In this document: piece after piece, positions 47,698 through 57,280 of the stretch
How positions within the stretch are numbered: position 1 is the first letter of the stretch
How the letters are laid out: every line of letters starts with the position of its first letter
Program-made: the position numbers and the translations under genes
Assembly: GCF_002117445.1 (NCBI RefSeq)
Contig: NZ_CP019937.1
Coordinates: 2,043,501-2,107,500, forward strand
Origin: Ketogulonicigenium robustum
GTDB lineage: Bacteria > Pseudomonadota > Alphaproteobacteria > Rhodobacterales > Rhodobacteraceae
DNA: 64,000 nt
Reading direction: 5' to 3'
Notes under the pieces: model-generated
The model's input: only the letters and a program-made list of their open reading frames with translations
Told to the model about the DNA's origin: nothing
The model's database searches: none

Positions 47698-48221
47698 CAG
47701 CGGCGCGGTCCAAAAAGGGGGCGCAACTCTTTGATCAACTCTTGCCGTTCGTCTTCGGACAAGAACGCACCGATCTCTACCTCGCGCCCGCTGCCGTTCA
47801 AGGTGATGTAATGGGGAACCGGCCCGCCATCGGCGTGGATACTGACGCGCACCCAATGGGGATTGGCCTCCCACTCTCGGCGACGCTCGCGGTTTCCGGT
47901 GCGGATCAGCCGCACGCGGTCATCCCACAGCTGCAACCGCTCTAACACGTAGCCATCACGGTAGTTCCGCCTAAAGGCCATGTAGAGCCCCCAGAGCGTG
48001 AGCGCGATAAAGGGCAGCAGCCCCCACAGCACGGGCGAGCCGATCATCACGACCAACGGCAACGCGATCAGGCCCAGCGTAATCAACATGAAAATGACAA
48101 AGCCTCGCACCGGCAGTGATCGATAGGGCCATAGGTGCAGCTCGGCCAAAGGTGTGTCTGAAACGCGCGCGGCCCCGGATTCCTCCGGGGCCGCGACGGG
48201 TTTCACCCATTCATAGGGCAA
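47697..48221 (-). CDS. DUF2244 family membrane protein
   Basis: 174 residues: a hydrophobic double segment (FVIFMLITLGLIALPLVVMI and LWGLLPFIALTLWGLYMAF) followed by the DUF2244 body (YVLERLQLWDDRVRLIRTG, VRVSIHADGGPVPHYITLNGSGREVEIGAFLSEDERQELIKEL). Often found near cytochrome oxidase genes in alphaproteobacteria. Here it follows ctaD by 18 bases and is coupled to the RES gene. Confidence 0.85.
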   Translation of the reverse strand: MPYEWVKPVAAPEESGAARVSDTPLAELHLWPYRSLPVRGFVIFMLITLGLIALPLVVMIGSPVLWGLLPFIALTLWGLYMAFRRNYRDGYVLERLQLWDDRVRLIRTGNRERRREWEANPHWVRVSIHADGGPVPHYITLNGSGREVEIGAFLSEDERQELIKELRPLFGPRR

Positions 48222-48239
48222 TTCCTAAACTCCTCTGCC

Positions 48240-49916
48240 TTAGTGGGCGGCAGGATGCTTGTCCCAGTCCGATTGCTTCGGCAGCGTTTCGAACGTGTGG
48301 GCCGGAGGCGGCGAAGGCAGCGTCCATTCCAGCGTATCAGCGTATTCGCCCCACGGGTTCGGACGGGTTTCGCGGCGACCAGCAACAAGCGTGTATATAA
48401 AGATCACGATGAAGAACAGGAACGAAGCAAAGGCGATGAAGGCACCAATCGACGAGACCTTGTTCCACAGCGCGAAGGCTTCGGGGTAGTCGATATAGCG
48501 GCGCGGCATGCCTTGGCGGCCCAGGAAGTGCTGCGGGAAGAACGTCAGGTTCGCACCGATGAAGAACGTCCAGAAGTGCAGCTTGCCAGCCCATTCAGGG
48601 AAAGCACGGCCCGAGAACTTCGGCATGTAGAAGTAGATACCAGCGAAGATCGCAAAGATGGCACCCAGCGACATCACATAGTGGAAGTGCGCAACCACAT
48701 AGTAAGTGTCATGGTAAGCGCGGTCCAAACCAGCTTGGGCCAGCACGATCCCGGTCACACCACCAACGGTGAACAGGAACATGAAGCCAAAGGCCCAGAG
48801 CATCGGGGATTTGAACTCAACCGAACCGCCCCACATGGTCGCGATCCACGAGAAGACCTTGATCCCTGTCGGCACCGCGATGACCATGGTGGCCAGCATG
48901 AAGTACGATTGCTGGGTCAGCGACATACCAACGGTGTACATGTGGTGCGCCCAGACGACGAAGCCCAGAACACCAATGGCGACCATTGCGTAAACCATCG
49001 GAAGGTAACCGAAAACAGGCTTCTTCGAGAAGGTCGCAACGACGTGGCTGATGATCCCAAAGCCGGGCAGAATGATGATGTACACTTCCGGGTGGCCAAA
49101 GAACCACAGGATGTGCTGGTACAGAACCGGGTCACCACCGCCAGCGGGGTTGAAGAAGGTCGTGCCGAAGTTGCGGTCGGTCAGCAGCATGGTGATTGCA
49201 CCAGCCAGAACCGGCAGCGCCAGCAGGATCAGCCAAGCCGTGATGAAGATCGACCACGAGAATAGCGGCACCTTGTGCAGGGTCATCCCCGGGGCGCGCA
49301 TATTCAAGAAGGTAGTGATCATGTTGATCGCCCCCATTATCGACGAAGCACCTGAAAGGTGAACGGCGAAAATGGCCAGATCCATCGAGTAACCGGCTTC
49401 GCGAGTCGACAGCGGCGCATACAGCACCCAGCCAACGCCCGAGCCCAGCTGACCGTCACCACCCGGCGCGAAGAGCGAAGCAACGCCCATCGCCGTACCG
49501 GCGACAAACAGCCACAGCGACAGGTTGTTCATACGCGGGAATGCCATATCCGGTGCGCCGATCTGCAGCGGCATCAGATAGTTACCAAAGCCACCGAACA
49601 GCGCCGGAATAACCACAAAGAACATCATCAAGATGCCGTGGTAGGTGACCAGAACGTTCCACAGGTGACCGTTGGCGGTACAGGGCTGCGAGGGATCGGC
49701 GATCAGACGTGCACCTTCAAGGCACATGTACTGCACACCCGGATCCATCAGCTCAAGGCGCATGTAAACGGTGAAAAGAACGGAAATAAAACCAACGACA
49801 CCAGCGATGATCAGGTACAGAATCCCGATATCCTTGTGGTTGGTCGACATGAACCAGCGCGTGAAGAAGCCAGGCTTCTCGTGGTGGTCATGGCCGTGAA
49901 TGGCGGCGTCTGCCAT
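48240..49916 (-). CDS. ctaD: cytochrome c oxidase subunit I (aa3 type)
   Basis: 558 residues, twelve membrane helices. Heme-copper core with [35 protein letters not shown] (Cu-B His and cross-linked Tyr), [10 protein letters not shown] (Cu-B pair) and [12 protein letters not shown] (heme ligands). Reduces oxygen at the inner membrane and pumps protons. The start at 49916 ([23 protein letters not shown]) follows GGGGAGAG. Subunits II, III and the assembly genes are not adjacent. DUF2244 and RES genes lie downstream in the same direction. Confidence 0.97.
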   Translation of the reverse strand: MADAAIHGHDHHEKPGFFTRWFMSTNHKDIGILYLIIAGVVGFISVLFTVYMRLELMDPGVQYMCLEGARLIADPSQPCTANGHLWNVLVTYHGILMMFFVVIPALFGGFGNYLMPLQIGAPDMAFPRMNNLSLWLFVAGTAMGVASLFAPGGDGQLGSGVGWVLYAPLSTREAGYSMDLAIFAVHLSGASSIMGAINMITTFLNMRAPGMTLHKVPLFSWSIFITAWLILLALPVLAGAITMLLTDRNFGTTFFNPAGGGDPVLYQHILWFFGHPEVYIIILPGFGIISHVVATFSKKPVFGYLPMVYAMVAIGVLGFVVWAHHMYTVGMSLTQQSYFMLATMVIAVPTGIKVFSWIATMWGGSVEFKSPMLWAFGFMFLFTVGGVTGIVLAQAGLDRAYHDTYYVVAHFHYVMSLGAIFAIFAGIYFYMPKFSGRAFPEWAGKLHFWTFFIGANLTFFPQHFLGRQGMPRRYIDYPEAFALWNKVSSIGAFIAFASFLFFIVIFIYTLVAGRRETRPNPWGEYADTLEWTLPSPPPAHTFETLPKQSDWDKHPAAH

Positions 49917-50213
49917 GTGGCTCTCCCCGGAATATAGCAAAGACGGAGGGAAAATGACCAGACCATCCCCCACCAAATAAAGCCGTTCTAGCGGGGCGGA
50001 CCGAGGGGGGCAAGACAAGAAAAACCCCGCAGGGACAAATGCCATTAAGAGGTGACGTTAAGTCACATCAAGCATGCTCACGTATCTTTGGCCGATCCCC
50101 GCCCAAGCGGCCGCGCGGGGCGCTTTTCTTGGGGGGCGATCGCCGCTATTCTGCCAAAAAGCGGCAAACTCATATCCGGCGGGCCTTAGTCGGACGAACC
50201 ATAGGGAATCACC
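49917..50213. other. divergent gap between ctaD and the carboxypeptidase gene
   Basis: 297 bases without a gene. Besides the candidate ctaD promoter it holds the palindrome GTGACGTTAAGTCAC (50052-50066). I see no RNA gene and no clear promoter for the right-hand gene. Confidence 0.6.
49985..50013 (-). promoter_or_regulatory. candidate promoter of ctaD
   Basis: On the minus strand TTGCCC and TAGAAC are 17 bases apart, 68 bases ahead of the ctaD ATG; the pattern resembles the tRNA-Glu promoter (TTGCCC-N17-TAAAAG). Confidence 0.5.
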
Positions 50214-51401
50214 ATGTCTCGTAAGATGAAAACCCTGATCGCCGGCCTGCTGGCCTTGGGCTGGGGCGCCAGCGGCGTCGCGGCGCAGACGTTCTCGACC
50301 TCGGCGCGGGCGGCCTATGTGCTCGATCAGACCACAGGCACAGTGCTGCTCGACCACAACGCCGACGAGGCCCTGCCCCCCGCTTCAATGTCGAAGCTGA
50401 TGACCATCTATCTGGCGTTCGAAGCCGTGACAGACGGCCGCCTGCATCTGGCGGACACGCTGCGCGTCTCGCAGCACTGCATGGATTACGGTGGCTCGTC
50501 CATGTTCCTGAACACGCAAGATCGTGTCACGGTCGAGGATCTGCTGCGCGGTGTGATCATTCTGTCGGGCAACGACGCATCGTGCGTCCTCGCCGAGGCG
50601 CTGTCGCCCGACGGCAGCGAAGCGGGCTTTGCCGCGCTGATGACCAACCGCGCCCATGAAATGGGCATGAACCAGTCGCATTTCATGAACTCGAACGGCT
50701 GGCCCGCTGATGGACATGTCATGTCGATGCGCGATCTGGGAACGCTGGCCCGCCACCTGATCGAGGATTTCCCGACCTTCTATCCTCTTTTCGGCGAAAC
50801 CGAGTTTACTTTTGACGGGCGCGTTCCGTCTAACACCCGGAACCGCAACCCGATTCTGGCCTTGGGCGCTGGGGCCGACGGCTTAAAAACTGGCCACACC
50901 AGCGAGGCTGGCTACGGCCTGACCGGATCGGCCCGCCAAGGCGACCGCCGCATCATCTTCGTCATCACCGGCCTGCAAAGTGAGGCGGCCCGCCGCGACG
51001 AGGCCGAGCGCATCATGAGCTGGGCCTTCCGCCAATTCACGCTGCAAGATGTGGGCAAAGCCGGCGATGTCGTCCCCGGCGGCGCGGCCGAGGTCTGGAT
51101 GGGCGCGCAGCCGCAAGTTCAACTGGCATTAGGCCAAGACCTGCAAATCCTCGTGCCGACCACGACCAACAGCTCGATGACGACCGAGGTCGTCTATAAC
51201 GGCCCGATCACCGCGCCCATCACGGCTGGTCAGGAACTGGCCCAGCTGGTCATCCGCCGCGAGGGGATGTCCGAGATCACCGTGCCGCTGGTCGCCCAAG
51301 CCGATGTAGCCCCTGCGGGCTTTTTGCAGCGCCTGACCGAAACGGCCAAAATCGTCGTGGGCAAAATGGGCCTTGGCCAGCAACAGGCCGAGGGCGTCTG
51401 A
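50214..51401 (+). CDS. D-alanyl-D-alanine carboxypeptidase (DacC/DacF type)
   Basis: 395 residues, serine penicillin-binding protein of the S11 family. Signal peptide ends AAQ near residue 25. Active-site motifs: S58-M-S-K61, S118-G-N120 and K225-T-G227. The C-terminal beta-rich PBP5_C domain follows. It trims terminal D-Ala from peptidoglycan pentapeptides in the periplasm. First of a tight run with tmk, holB and tatD. Confidence 0.93.
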   Translation: MSRKMKTLIAGLLALGWGASGVAAQTFSTSARAAYVLDQTTGTVLLDHNADEALPPASMSKLMTIYLAFEAVTDGRLHLADTLRVSQHCMDYGGSSMFLNTQDRVTVEDLLRGVIILSGNDASCVLAEALSPDGSEAGFAALMTNRAHEMGMNQSHFMNSNGWPADGHVMSMRDLGTLARHLIEDFPTFYPLFGETEFTFDGRVPSNTRNRNPILALGAGADGLKTGHTSEAGYGLTGSARQGDRRIIFVITGLQSEAARRDEAERIMSWAFRQFTLQDVGKAGDVVPGGAAEVWMGAQPQVQLALGQDLQILVPTTTNSSMTTEVVYNGPITAPITAGQELAQLVIRREGMSEITVPLVAQADVAPAGFLQRLTETAKIVVGKMGLGQQQAEGV

Positions 51402-51407
51402 CCCTCG

Positions 51408-52040
51408 ATGCAGACTGGACTTTTTATCAGCTTCGAGGGGATCGACGGCTCGGGCAAATCCACACAAGCGCGCCATCTGGCCGAATCGCTGCGGCGCGCG
51501 GGGCGTGACGTGGTGCTGACGCGCGAACCCGGTGGCAGCCCCGGCGCCGAGGAGATCCGTCGTCTTGTCCTGACCGGCGCGACCGACCGCTGGTCGGCCG
51601 AAACCGAGACCCTGCTTTTCACCGCAGCCCGCCGCGATCATCTGGAAAAGACGATCCTGCCCGCCTTGGCTGCGGGCCGCATCGTCATCAGCGACCGATT
51701 CGCCGATTCGACGCGCGCCTATCAGGGGGCGACGCGGGGTGACTTGCGCGCAATGGTCGATGCGCTGCACAGCCTGATGATCGGGCGCGAGCCTGACCTC
51801 ACCTTCGTGATCGACGCCGACCCCGCCAGCAGCCTCGCCCGCGGGTTGGCCCGCAGCACCGACGAGCTGCGGTTCGAGGATTTCGGCCTCGCACTGCAAG
51901 AAAAAATGCGCGCCGTTTATCTGCAGATTGCGGCCGATTCGCCGCGCCGCTGCGTAGTGATCGACGGCGCTGGCCCCGAAGACGTGGTTGCCGCCCGTAT
52001 TGCCGACGCCTTTGCCGCCCGCGCCCCGGCCCTAGCATGA
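51408..52040 (+). CDS. tmk: thymidylate kinase
   Basis: 210 residues. P-loop EGIDGSGKST (Lys17), the TREPGG motif near residue 38, DRFADSTRAYQG and the LID-type segment are as expected. Converts dTMP to dTDP. Six bases after the carboxypeptidase stop; overlaps holB by 4 bases. Confidence 0.97.
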   Translation: MQTGLFISFEGIDGSGKSTQARHLAESLRRAGRDVVLTREPGGSPGAEEIRRLVLTGATDRWSAETETLLFTAARRDHLEKTILPALAAGRIVISDRFADSTRAYQGATRGDLRAMVDALHSLMIGREPDLTFVIDADPASSLARGLARSTDELRFEDFGLALQEKMRAVYLQIAADSPRRCVVIDGAGPEDVVAARIADAFAARAPALA

Positions 52041-53107
52041 GCGACGACACCCTGCCCGACCCGACGCAGGTCGACGGCACCCCCCACCCCCGCGAGGCTG
52101 CCGCTCTGATAGGCCAAGCCAAAGCCGAGGCGACGTTTCTGGACGCCGCCGCGACAGGTCGCCTTCATTCCGGCTGGCTGCTGACGGGGCCGCAGGGCAT
52201 TGGCAAAGCGACGCTGGCCTACCGGATTGCGGCGTGGCTATTGGCCGGCGCCCCAGCAAGCGGCATGAATCTGCCCGAGGACGACCCCGATCTGCGCCTT
52301 GTGCGTGCGGGCAGCCACCCCCGTCTGCTGGTCATCAAACGCGGCCCGAACGAAAAGGGCGACCGGCTGGAAAGCGTCATTACCGTGCGCGCCGTACGGC
52401 AGTTGGGCAGCTTTTTCGGCCTGTCCGCAGCCGGTGGCGGGCGGCGCGTGGTGATTGTCGATGCCGCCGACGACATGAACCCCAATGCCGCGAACGCCCT
52501 GCTGAAACTGCTGGAAGAACCGCCCCCAGGCGCGGTTTTGCTGCTGATCGCCCACCAGCCCGCGCGACTGCTGCCGACCATCCGCTCGCGCTGCCGCACC
52601 TTGCCGCTGGCACCGCTGGGCCCCGACGCGCTGGCGACCATTCTAGGCAGTGCCGATGGCGCGGCGCTGTCGGTGCTGGCACAGGGGTCCGCCGGTGCAG
52701 CGGCCCGTGTGCTCGCACACGACGGCGTCAAGCTCTATTCCGATCTGATGGGCGTGATGAAAACCATGCCCCGCTTCGACCGCCCACGCGCCCGCGCCCT
52801 GACCACCGCCGTCACCGCGCGCGGGGCCGATGGCAAACTGGCGCTGCTGGTCGACCTGATTGACCTGTTTCTGTCGCGCGCCGCCCGCGCCGGCATTCTG
52901 GGCGCCCCCCTGCCCGAAGCCGCGCCCGACGAAGCCGCGCTGCTACACCGCTTATCGCCACACAATGGGGCCGCGCGCCTTTATGCTGATCTTCAACAGA
53001 CTTTGTCAGCCAAGGTACGCCAAGGTCTGGCGGTCAATCTTGACCCCGCCATGCTCATCCTTGATACCCTGTTGCAGATTGAGGATGCGACCAAGCGCAT
53101 ACTTTGA
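52037..53107 (+). CDS. holB: DNA polymerase III subunit delta'
   Basis: 356 residues, clamp-loader subunit. HSGWLLTGPQGIGKATLAYRIAAWLL (degenerate Walker A), RRVVIVDAADDMNPNAANALLKLLEEPPPGAVLLLIAHQPARLLPTIRSRCRTLPL (sensor 1 region). The tmk-holB-tatD order is widespread in bacteria. ATGA overlap with tmk. Confidence 0.95.
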   Translation: MSDDTLPDPTQVDGTPHPREAAALIGQAKAEATFLDAAATGRLHSGWLLTGPQGIGKATLAYRIAAWLLAGAPASGMNLPEDDPDLRLVRAGSHPRLLVIKRGPNEKGDRLESVITVRAVRQLGSFFGLSAAGGGRRVVIVDAADDMNPNAANALLKLLEEPPPGAVLLLIAHQPARLLPTIRSRCRTLPLAPLGPDALATILGSADGAALSVLAQGSAGAAARVLAHDGVKLYSDLMGVMKTMPRFDRPRARALTTAVTARGADGKLALLVDLIDLFLSRAARAGILGAPLPEAAPDEAALLHRLSPHNGAARLYADLQQTLSAKVRQGLAVNLDPAMLILDTLLQIEDATKRIL

Positions 53108-53121
53108 ACGGAAAGCCCCAC

Positions 53122-53934
53122 ATGACCGCCGAAATGCTCCCGCCCGCAGTTGTCGATAGCCATTGCCACCTCGATTTCCCCGATTTCGACGGCCAATTGG
53201 ATGACCTGCTGGCGCGCGCGACTGCGGCGGGCGTCACGCGGATGGTCACGATCTGCACCCGCCTGCGTAACGAGCCGCAGGTGCGCGCCATCGCCGAACA
53301 CTATCCGCAGGTCTTCTACGCCGCCGGCACCCACCCGATGAGCGTCGCGGAGGAGCCTATGGCCACGGTCGACCAGCTGGTCGCACTGGCGCAGCACCCG
53401 AAATTCGTCGGAATCGGGGAAACAGGCCTTGATTACCACTATTCAGCCGACAGCGCCGCCGTGCAGCAAACGTCGCTGCGCATCCACTGCACCGCAGCTG
53501 CCGAAACGGGCCTGCCCCTGATCATTCACGCACGCGACGCCGATGACGACATGGCCGCCATTCTGGCCGAGGAACACGCCAAAGCCCCCTTCGGCTGCGT
53601 GATGCACTGTTTCTCGTCCTCGGCCGCCTTGGCGCGCGCGGCGCTTGATCTGGGGTTCTACCTGTCGATGTCCGGCATCACCGCCTTCCCCAAATCCGAG
53701 GAACTGCGCGACATTTTCCGCGCTGTCCCGCACGACCACCTGCTGCTGGAAACCGACAGCCCCTACCTTGCCCCCCCGCCCCATCGTGGCAAGCGTAACG
53801 AGCCTGCCTTTACAGCGCTAACGGGCCGCCGCGCGGCTGAAACCTTTGGCATCGACTATGCCGACTTTGCACGGCTGACATCCGACAACTTCGACCGGCT
53901 GTTCGCCAAGGCCAGCCGCCCGCAGGGGGTCTGA
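53122..53934 (+). CDS. tatD: TatD family deoxyribonuclease
   Basis: 270 residues, TIM-barrel metal-dependent nuclease. Metal motifs: DSHCHLDFPDFDG, GIGETGLDYHY, LIIHARDADDDM, CVMHCFSSS and LLETDSPYLAPPPHRGKRNEP. The ATG at 53122 has GGAAAG upstream; a TTG at 53104 overlapping the holB stop is an alternative. One base before the next gene. Confidence 0.96.
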   Translation: MTAEMLPPAVVDSHCHLDFPDFDGQLDDLLARATAAGVTRMVTICTRLRNEPQVRAIAEHYPQVFYAAGTHPMSVAEEPMATVDQLVALAQHPKFVGIGETGLDYHYSADSAAVQQTSLRIHCTAAAETGLPLIIHARDADDDMAAILAEEHAKAPFGCVMHCFSSSAALARAALDLGFYLSMSGITAFPKSEELRDIFRAVPHDHLLLETDSPYLAPPPHRGKRNEPAFTALTGRRAAETFGIDYADFARLTSDNFDRLFAKASRPQGV

Positions 53935-53935
53935 C

Positions 53936-54733
53936 ATGGCCACGCTGTCGGTGCGAATCCTCGGGTGCGGATCATCCGGCGGCGTGCCGCGCCTCGGCGG
54001 CGAATGGGGCGATTGCGACCCGTCCGAGCCAAAGAACACCCGCACGCGCTGCTCGATCCTCGTCACACGTGAAACGGACGGGGGGCGCACGCGGGTGCTG
54101 ATCGACACATCGCCCGACATGCGCCAGCAATTGCTGGCCGCCGATGTGCGCACGTTGGACGGGGTGCTTTACACCCACCCCCACGCCGACCACGTCCACG
54201 GAATCGACGATTTGCGCGCCATTTCCTTTAACGGCGACCAACGGCTGGATGTCTGGATGGACACCCCCACCAGCGAGGCGCTGCACGCCCGATTCGGCTA
54301 TATTTTCAAAACACCCGCAGGCTCGTCCTATCCGCCGATCTGCACGGCACACCTGCTGACAGGGCCGGTCACCATTACCGGCGCAGGCGGGCCGATCACC
54401 TTCACGCCCTTTACCATCGAACACGGAAACATCCCTGCGCTGGGATTCCGTTTTGACGATATCGCCTACCTGCCCGATGTCTCGGCGATTCCCGAAGGCG
54501 TCTGGCCCACGCTGGCGGGGCTGGACTGCTGGATCGTCGATGCGCTGCGCTACAAACCGCACCCGTCACACTCGCATGTTGCACAGACATTAGGCTGGAT
54601 TGAACGCGCGGCCCCCAAAATGGCCGTGCTGACCAATATGCATGTGGATTTAGACTACAACGTGCTGAAACATCAGCTTACAGCCGGAATTACCCCTGCC
54701 TTCGACGGTATGGAGCTTTATTTTCCCGCTTGA
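53936..54733 (+). CDS. MBL-fold metallo-hydrolase (PhnP-like)
   Basis: 265 residues. GCGSSGGVPRLGGEWGDCDP near the N-terminus, RCSILV, then metal motif LYTHPHADHVHGIDDLRAI, and C-terminal HSHVAQTLGWIERAAPKMAVLTNMHVDLDYN. Resembles PhnP-type cyclic phosphodiesterases; commonly follows tatD in alphaproteobacteria. Substrate not shown by the sequence. Confidence 0.9.
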   Translation: MATLSVRILGCGSSGGVPRLGGEWGDCDPSEPKNTRTRCSILVTRETDGGRTRVLIDTSPDMRQQLLAADVRTLDGVLYTHPHADHVHGIDDLRAISFNGDQRLDVWMDTPTSEALHARFGYIFKTPAGSSYPPICTAHLLTGPVTITGAGGPITFTPFTIEHGNIPALGFRFDDIAYLPDVSAIPEGVWPTLAGLDCWIVDALRYKPHPSHSHVAQTLGWIERAAPKMAVLTNMHVDLDYNVLKHQLTAGITPAFDGMELYFPA

Positions 54734-54794
54734 TCCCTAAAGCGGCCCATAGATGGCGCGGCACGCACGGCCATCCGCACGACCAAGGTTAGCC

Positions 54795-55721
54795 ATGCTT
54801 GCGATTATCGACGTCATCCTTCCCGTATTCTTGGTGATCGGCGTGGGATACGTCGTCGCATGGCGCGGCGGGATGAGCGAATCGGCCATCGCAGGCCTGA
54901 TGCGCTTTGCCCAAGGGTTCGCCCTGCCCTGCGTGCTGTTTCGCGGCGTCTCGCAACTTGATTTGGCCGCCAGCTTTTCACCGCCGCTGATGATCAGCTT
55001 TTACCTGCCCGCGACGATCTGCTTCGTCGTAGGCATCATTGGCGCCCGCCTGATGGGCCGCCCGATCGAAGATTCGATCGCCATCGGTTTCGCCTGCCTA
55101 TTCTCAAACGCGGTGCTGCTGGGTCTGCCGATCACCGACCGTGCCTACGGCCACGAATCGATGGAAACGGTGCTGGCCATCGTCTCGATGCACTCGCCCT
55201 TTGCTTATTTTGTCGGGATCACCGCGATGGAGATTGTCCGCAACCGCGGACAGCGCCCCATCGTTGTGGCCAAAACCGTCGCGAAATCAATCTTCCGCAA
55301 CAATCTGGTGATTGGCGTGCTGGCGGGTGTGGCGGTGAACTTGGCGGGCATCCCCGTGCACCACACCATTGGCGACACGATGGACCTGATCGGGCGGGCC
55401 GCCGTCCCCGCCGCACTGTTCGGCCTTGGCGGAGTGCTTTATCGTCTGCGCCCCGAAGGTGACATTCGCCTGATGGCTATGGTCTGTGCCGTCAGTCTGG
55501 TACTGCACCCGGCGCTTACATTCTTCTTCGGGGTGCGGTTCGACATGACCGGCATCCCGCTGCAAACGATGATTTTGACCGCCGCCATGGCCCCCGGGGT
55601 TAACGCTTACCTGTTCGCCGACATGTATGGCGTCGGGCGCCGTGTGAATGCTTCGGCGGTTTTGGTCGCGACGATGCTGTCGATTCTGACCCTGCCTGCC
55701 TGGATTTTAATCCTCGGATAA
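54795..55721 (+). CDS. AEC family transporter (auxin efflux carrier type)
   Basis: 308 residues with about ten membrane segments in two five-helix halves. IIDVILPVFLVIGVGYVVAW at the N-terminus, FSNAVLLGLPITDRAYG in the first half and MILTAAMAPGVNAYLFADMYG in the second are family features. Substrate unknown; relatives move organic acids. Start chosen at MLAIIDVILP; a further upstream ATG gives a hydrophilic extension. Confidence 0.88.
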   Translation: MLAIIDVILPVFLVIGVGYVVAWRGGMSESAIAGLMRFAQGFALPCVLFRGVSQLDLAASFSPPLMISFYLPATICFVVGIIGARLMGRPIEDSIAIGFACLFSNAVLLGLPITDRAYGHESMETVLAIVSMHSPFAYFVGITAMEIVRNRGQRPIVVAKTVAKSIFRNNLVIGVLAGVAVNLAGIPVHHTIGDTMDLIGRAAVPAALFGLGGVLYRLRPEGDIRLMAMVCAVSLVLHPALTFFFGVRFDMTGIPLQTMILTAAMAPGVNAYLFADMYGVGRRVNASAVLVATMLSILTLPAWILILG

Positions 55722-56019
55722 TTCGGAACGCAGCGTCACTTCCCCATGGCCTATCGCTATGCCACCGGCGAAAAATATGTGAATTTCGCGGACGGCTTAT
55801 GGTGCAAAAGCCCTTCAAATCACGACAAAAAACCGTAAATGTTTTTTTCGTTTTGGCTACATATTACTGGCACGAAACAGGCCGTGCCGTGACGCAGCCT
55901 GTCGTATAACCTTTACAATTCAGCGCCTTGCAAATCCGATTTGCGAGGCGCATGACACCGGCAGCGACAGGTCGCAACGCGCCGCGCCGCAGAAAACTCA
56001 ATCAAAATGGAGGCGTGCG
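55722..56019. other. 298-base leader region before carbonic anhydrase
   Basis: No gene. It contains AT-rich tracts (about 55830-55865), the inverted repeat GGCACG-N8-CGTGCC (55869-55888) and a long hairpin (55923-55951). It likely carries the carbonic anhydrase promoter, but no -35/-10 pair stands out. Confidence 0.55.
55923..55951 (+). promoter_or_regulatory. long hairpin in the carbonic anhydrase leader
   Basis: GCGCCTTGCAAATC and GATTTGCGAGGCGC pair over 14 positions with a single T-G mismatch and one loop base, 68 bases ahead of the ATG. No T run follows, so it is not a usual terminator; an operator or mRNA structure is possible. Confidence 0.5.
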
Positions 56020-56775
56020 ATGAAGATTCATCGTGCCATCACTGCTACCCTACTGGCATCCGTTGCGCTATCGGCCCACGCCGAAGGCGCACATTGGGGC
56101 TATACGGGCGAAGGCAGCCCCGATCATTGGGCAGAGCTCTCGCCAGAGTATGAAGCCTGTGGTTCGGGCAGCACCCAATCCCCGATCGACATTAACGATC
56201 AGACCGCCATTCCGGCCGTCTTGCCTGCCTTGGCCTTCGGCTACACTCCCTTCCCGCTGGAACTGGTAAACAACGGCCATAGCGTGCAGGTATCAGGCGC
56301 GGCCGATAACGGCTTCGCCGTCGACGACCACAGCTTTGAACTGGTGCAGTTTCACTTTCACGCGCCCAGCGAATACCAGCTCAATGGCGTGACTTACCCG
56401 CTTGAGTTGCACTTGGTGCACAAGCGCGAAGACGGTGCGCTGGCCGTCATCGGGATCATGTTCGAAGAAGGTGCCGAAAACCCCGCCCTCGCGAATGTTT
56501 TCGCACACATTCCCAGCCAAATCGGCACGCCCGAGGCCTTTTCCGACGCTTTGGTGAACGTGAACGAACTGCTTCCCGAAGATCAGCTTTATTATCGTCT
56601 GATGGGGTCACTGACCACACCGCCGTGTTCCGAGGGCGTCAACTGGTACGTCATGGAACACCCGCTGACCGCATCGGCAGCCCAGATCGAGGCCTTCGCC
56701 CACCTGTTCCCCGAAGGGGACGCACGCCCGCTGCAAGCATCCAACAACCGCCTGGTTGTCAAAGGGGTGCACTAA
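56020..56775 (+). CDS. cah: alpha-class carbonic anhydrase, periplasmic
   Basis: 251 residues with a signal peptide (residues 1-21). Zinc ligands are His112 and His114 in FHFHAPSEY and His131 in LELHLVHK; Thr200 in SLTTPPC is the gatekeeper, and Cys47 and Cys203 probably form the disulfide of bacterial secreted forms. Converts CO2 and bicarbonate in the periplasm. GGAGG precedes the ATG. Monocistronic by context. Confidence 0.95.
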   Translation: MKIHRAITATLLASVALSAHAEGAHWGYTGEGSPDHWAELSPEYEACGSGSTQSPIDINDQTAIPAVLPALAFGYTPFPLELVNNGHSVQVSGAADNGFAVDDHSFELVQFHFHAPSEYQLNGVTYPLELHLVHKREDGALAVIGIMFEEGAENPALANVFAHIPSQIGTPEAFSDALVNVNELLPEDQLYYRLMGSLTTPPCSEGVNWYVMEHPLTASAAQIEAFAHLFPEGDARPLQASNNRLVVKGVH

Positions 56776-56876
56776 ACACACCAACGGGGGTCGCATCTGC
56801 GGCCCCTAACGGCGACATGTGCAAATCATAAGAAATACCAAAGTGATCATGCGCAATCATAGATGAACTATGATCG

Positions 56877-56963
56877 TGGTGCGGATGAAAGGACTCGAAC
56901 CTTCACGGGTGTTACCCCACAGCGACCTCAACGCTGCGCGTCTACCAATTCCGCCACATCCGC
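56877..56963 (-). tRNA. tRNA-Leu(GAG)
   Basis: 87 bases with encoded CCA on the minus strand. GCGGATG pairs with CATCCGC; anticodon arm CAGCG-TTGAGGT-CGCTG gives GAG; long variable arm (GGGGTAACACCCG region) as in class II tRNAs. A seven-pair hairpin (ATCATAG/CTATGAT, 56856-56874) follows the 3' end. Confidence 0.95.
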
Positions 56964-57280
56964 ACTGTGATCAGGTAGGCTCGGCGCGTATAGACGAGGC
57001 CTTTGGCGAAGAAAAGGGGGAATTTGCGGCAATGCGTGCCCCCTGACGAGACGCGCTCAACAAGCGGCAGGTTTTAAGCCCACAGCAAAGGGTTGCGGGG
57101 CGGCTTCCTGCGGCGGCGCGGGCTAGCATATTGCCCAAATCGCACAGATGCGGCACATATTAAATGAGTGGGTGAAGGCACAGTCGCGTGCGACCAATCG
57201 TATGGCTGTGGCGGCGCATCGCAAACCCGATCGCATTTCCTTGGGCCCTACCGTGCCCCCAACCGGACCGAGCAGCCCCG
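56964..57280. other. gap between tRNA-Leu(GAG) and a small lipoprotein gene
   Basis: 317 bases in which I find no gene, RNA or convincing promoter. It should contain the upstream region of both divergent genes. Short reading frames here lack ribosome sites and family features. Confidence 0.5.

Noticed and set aside
56784-56805. GGGGTCGCA/TGCGGCCCC hairpin after the carbonic anhydrase gene as a terminator.
   Set aside because: One wobble pair and no following T run; not strong enough to list as a feature.
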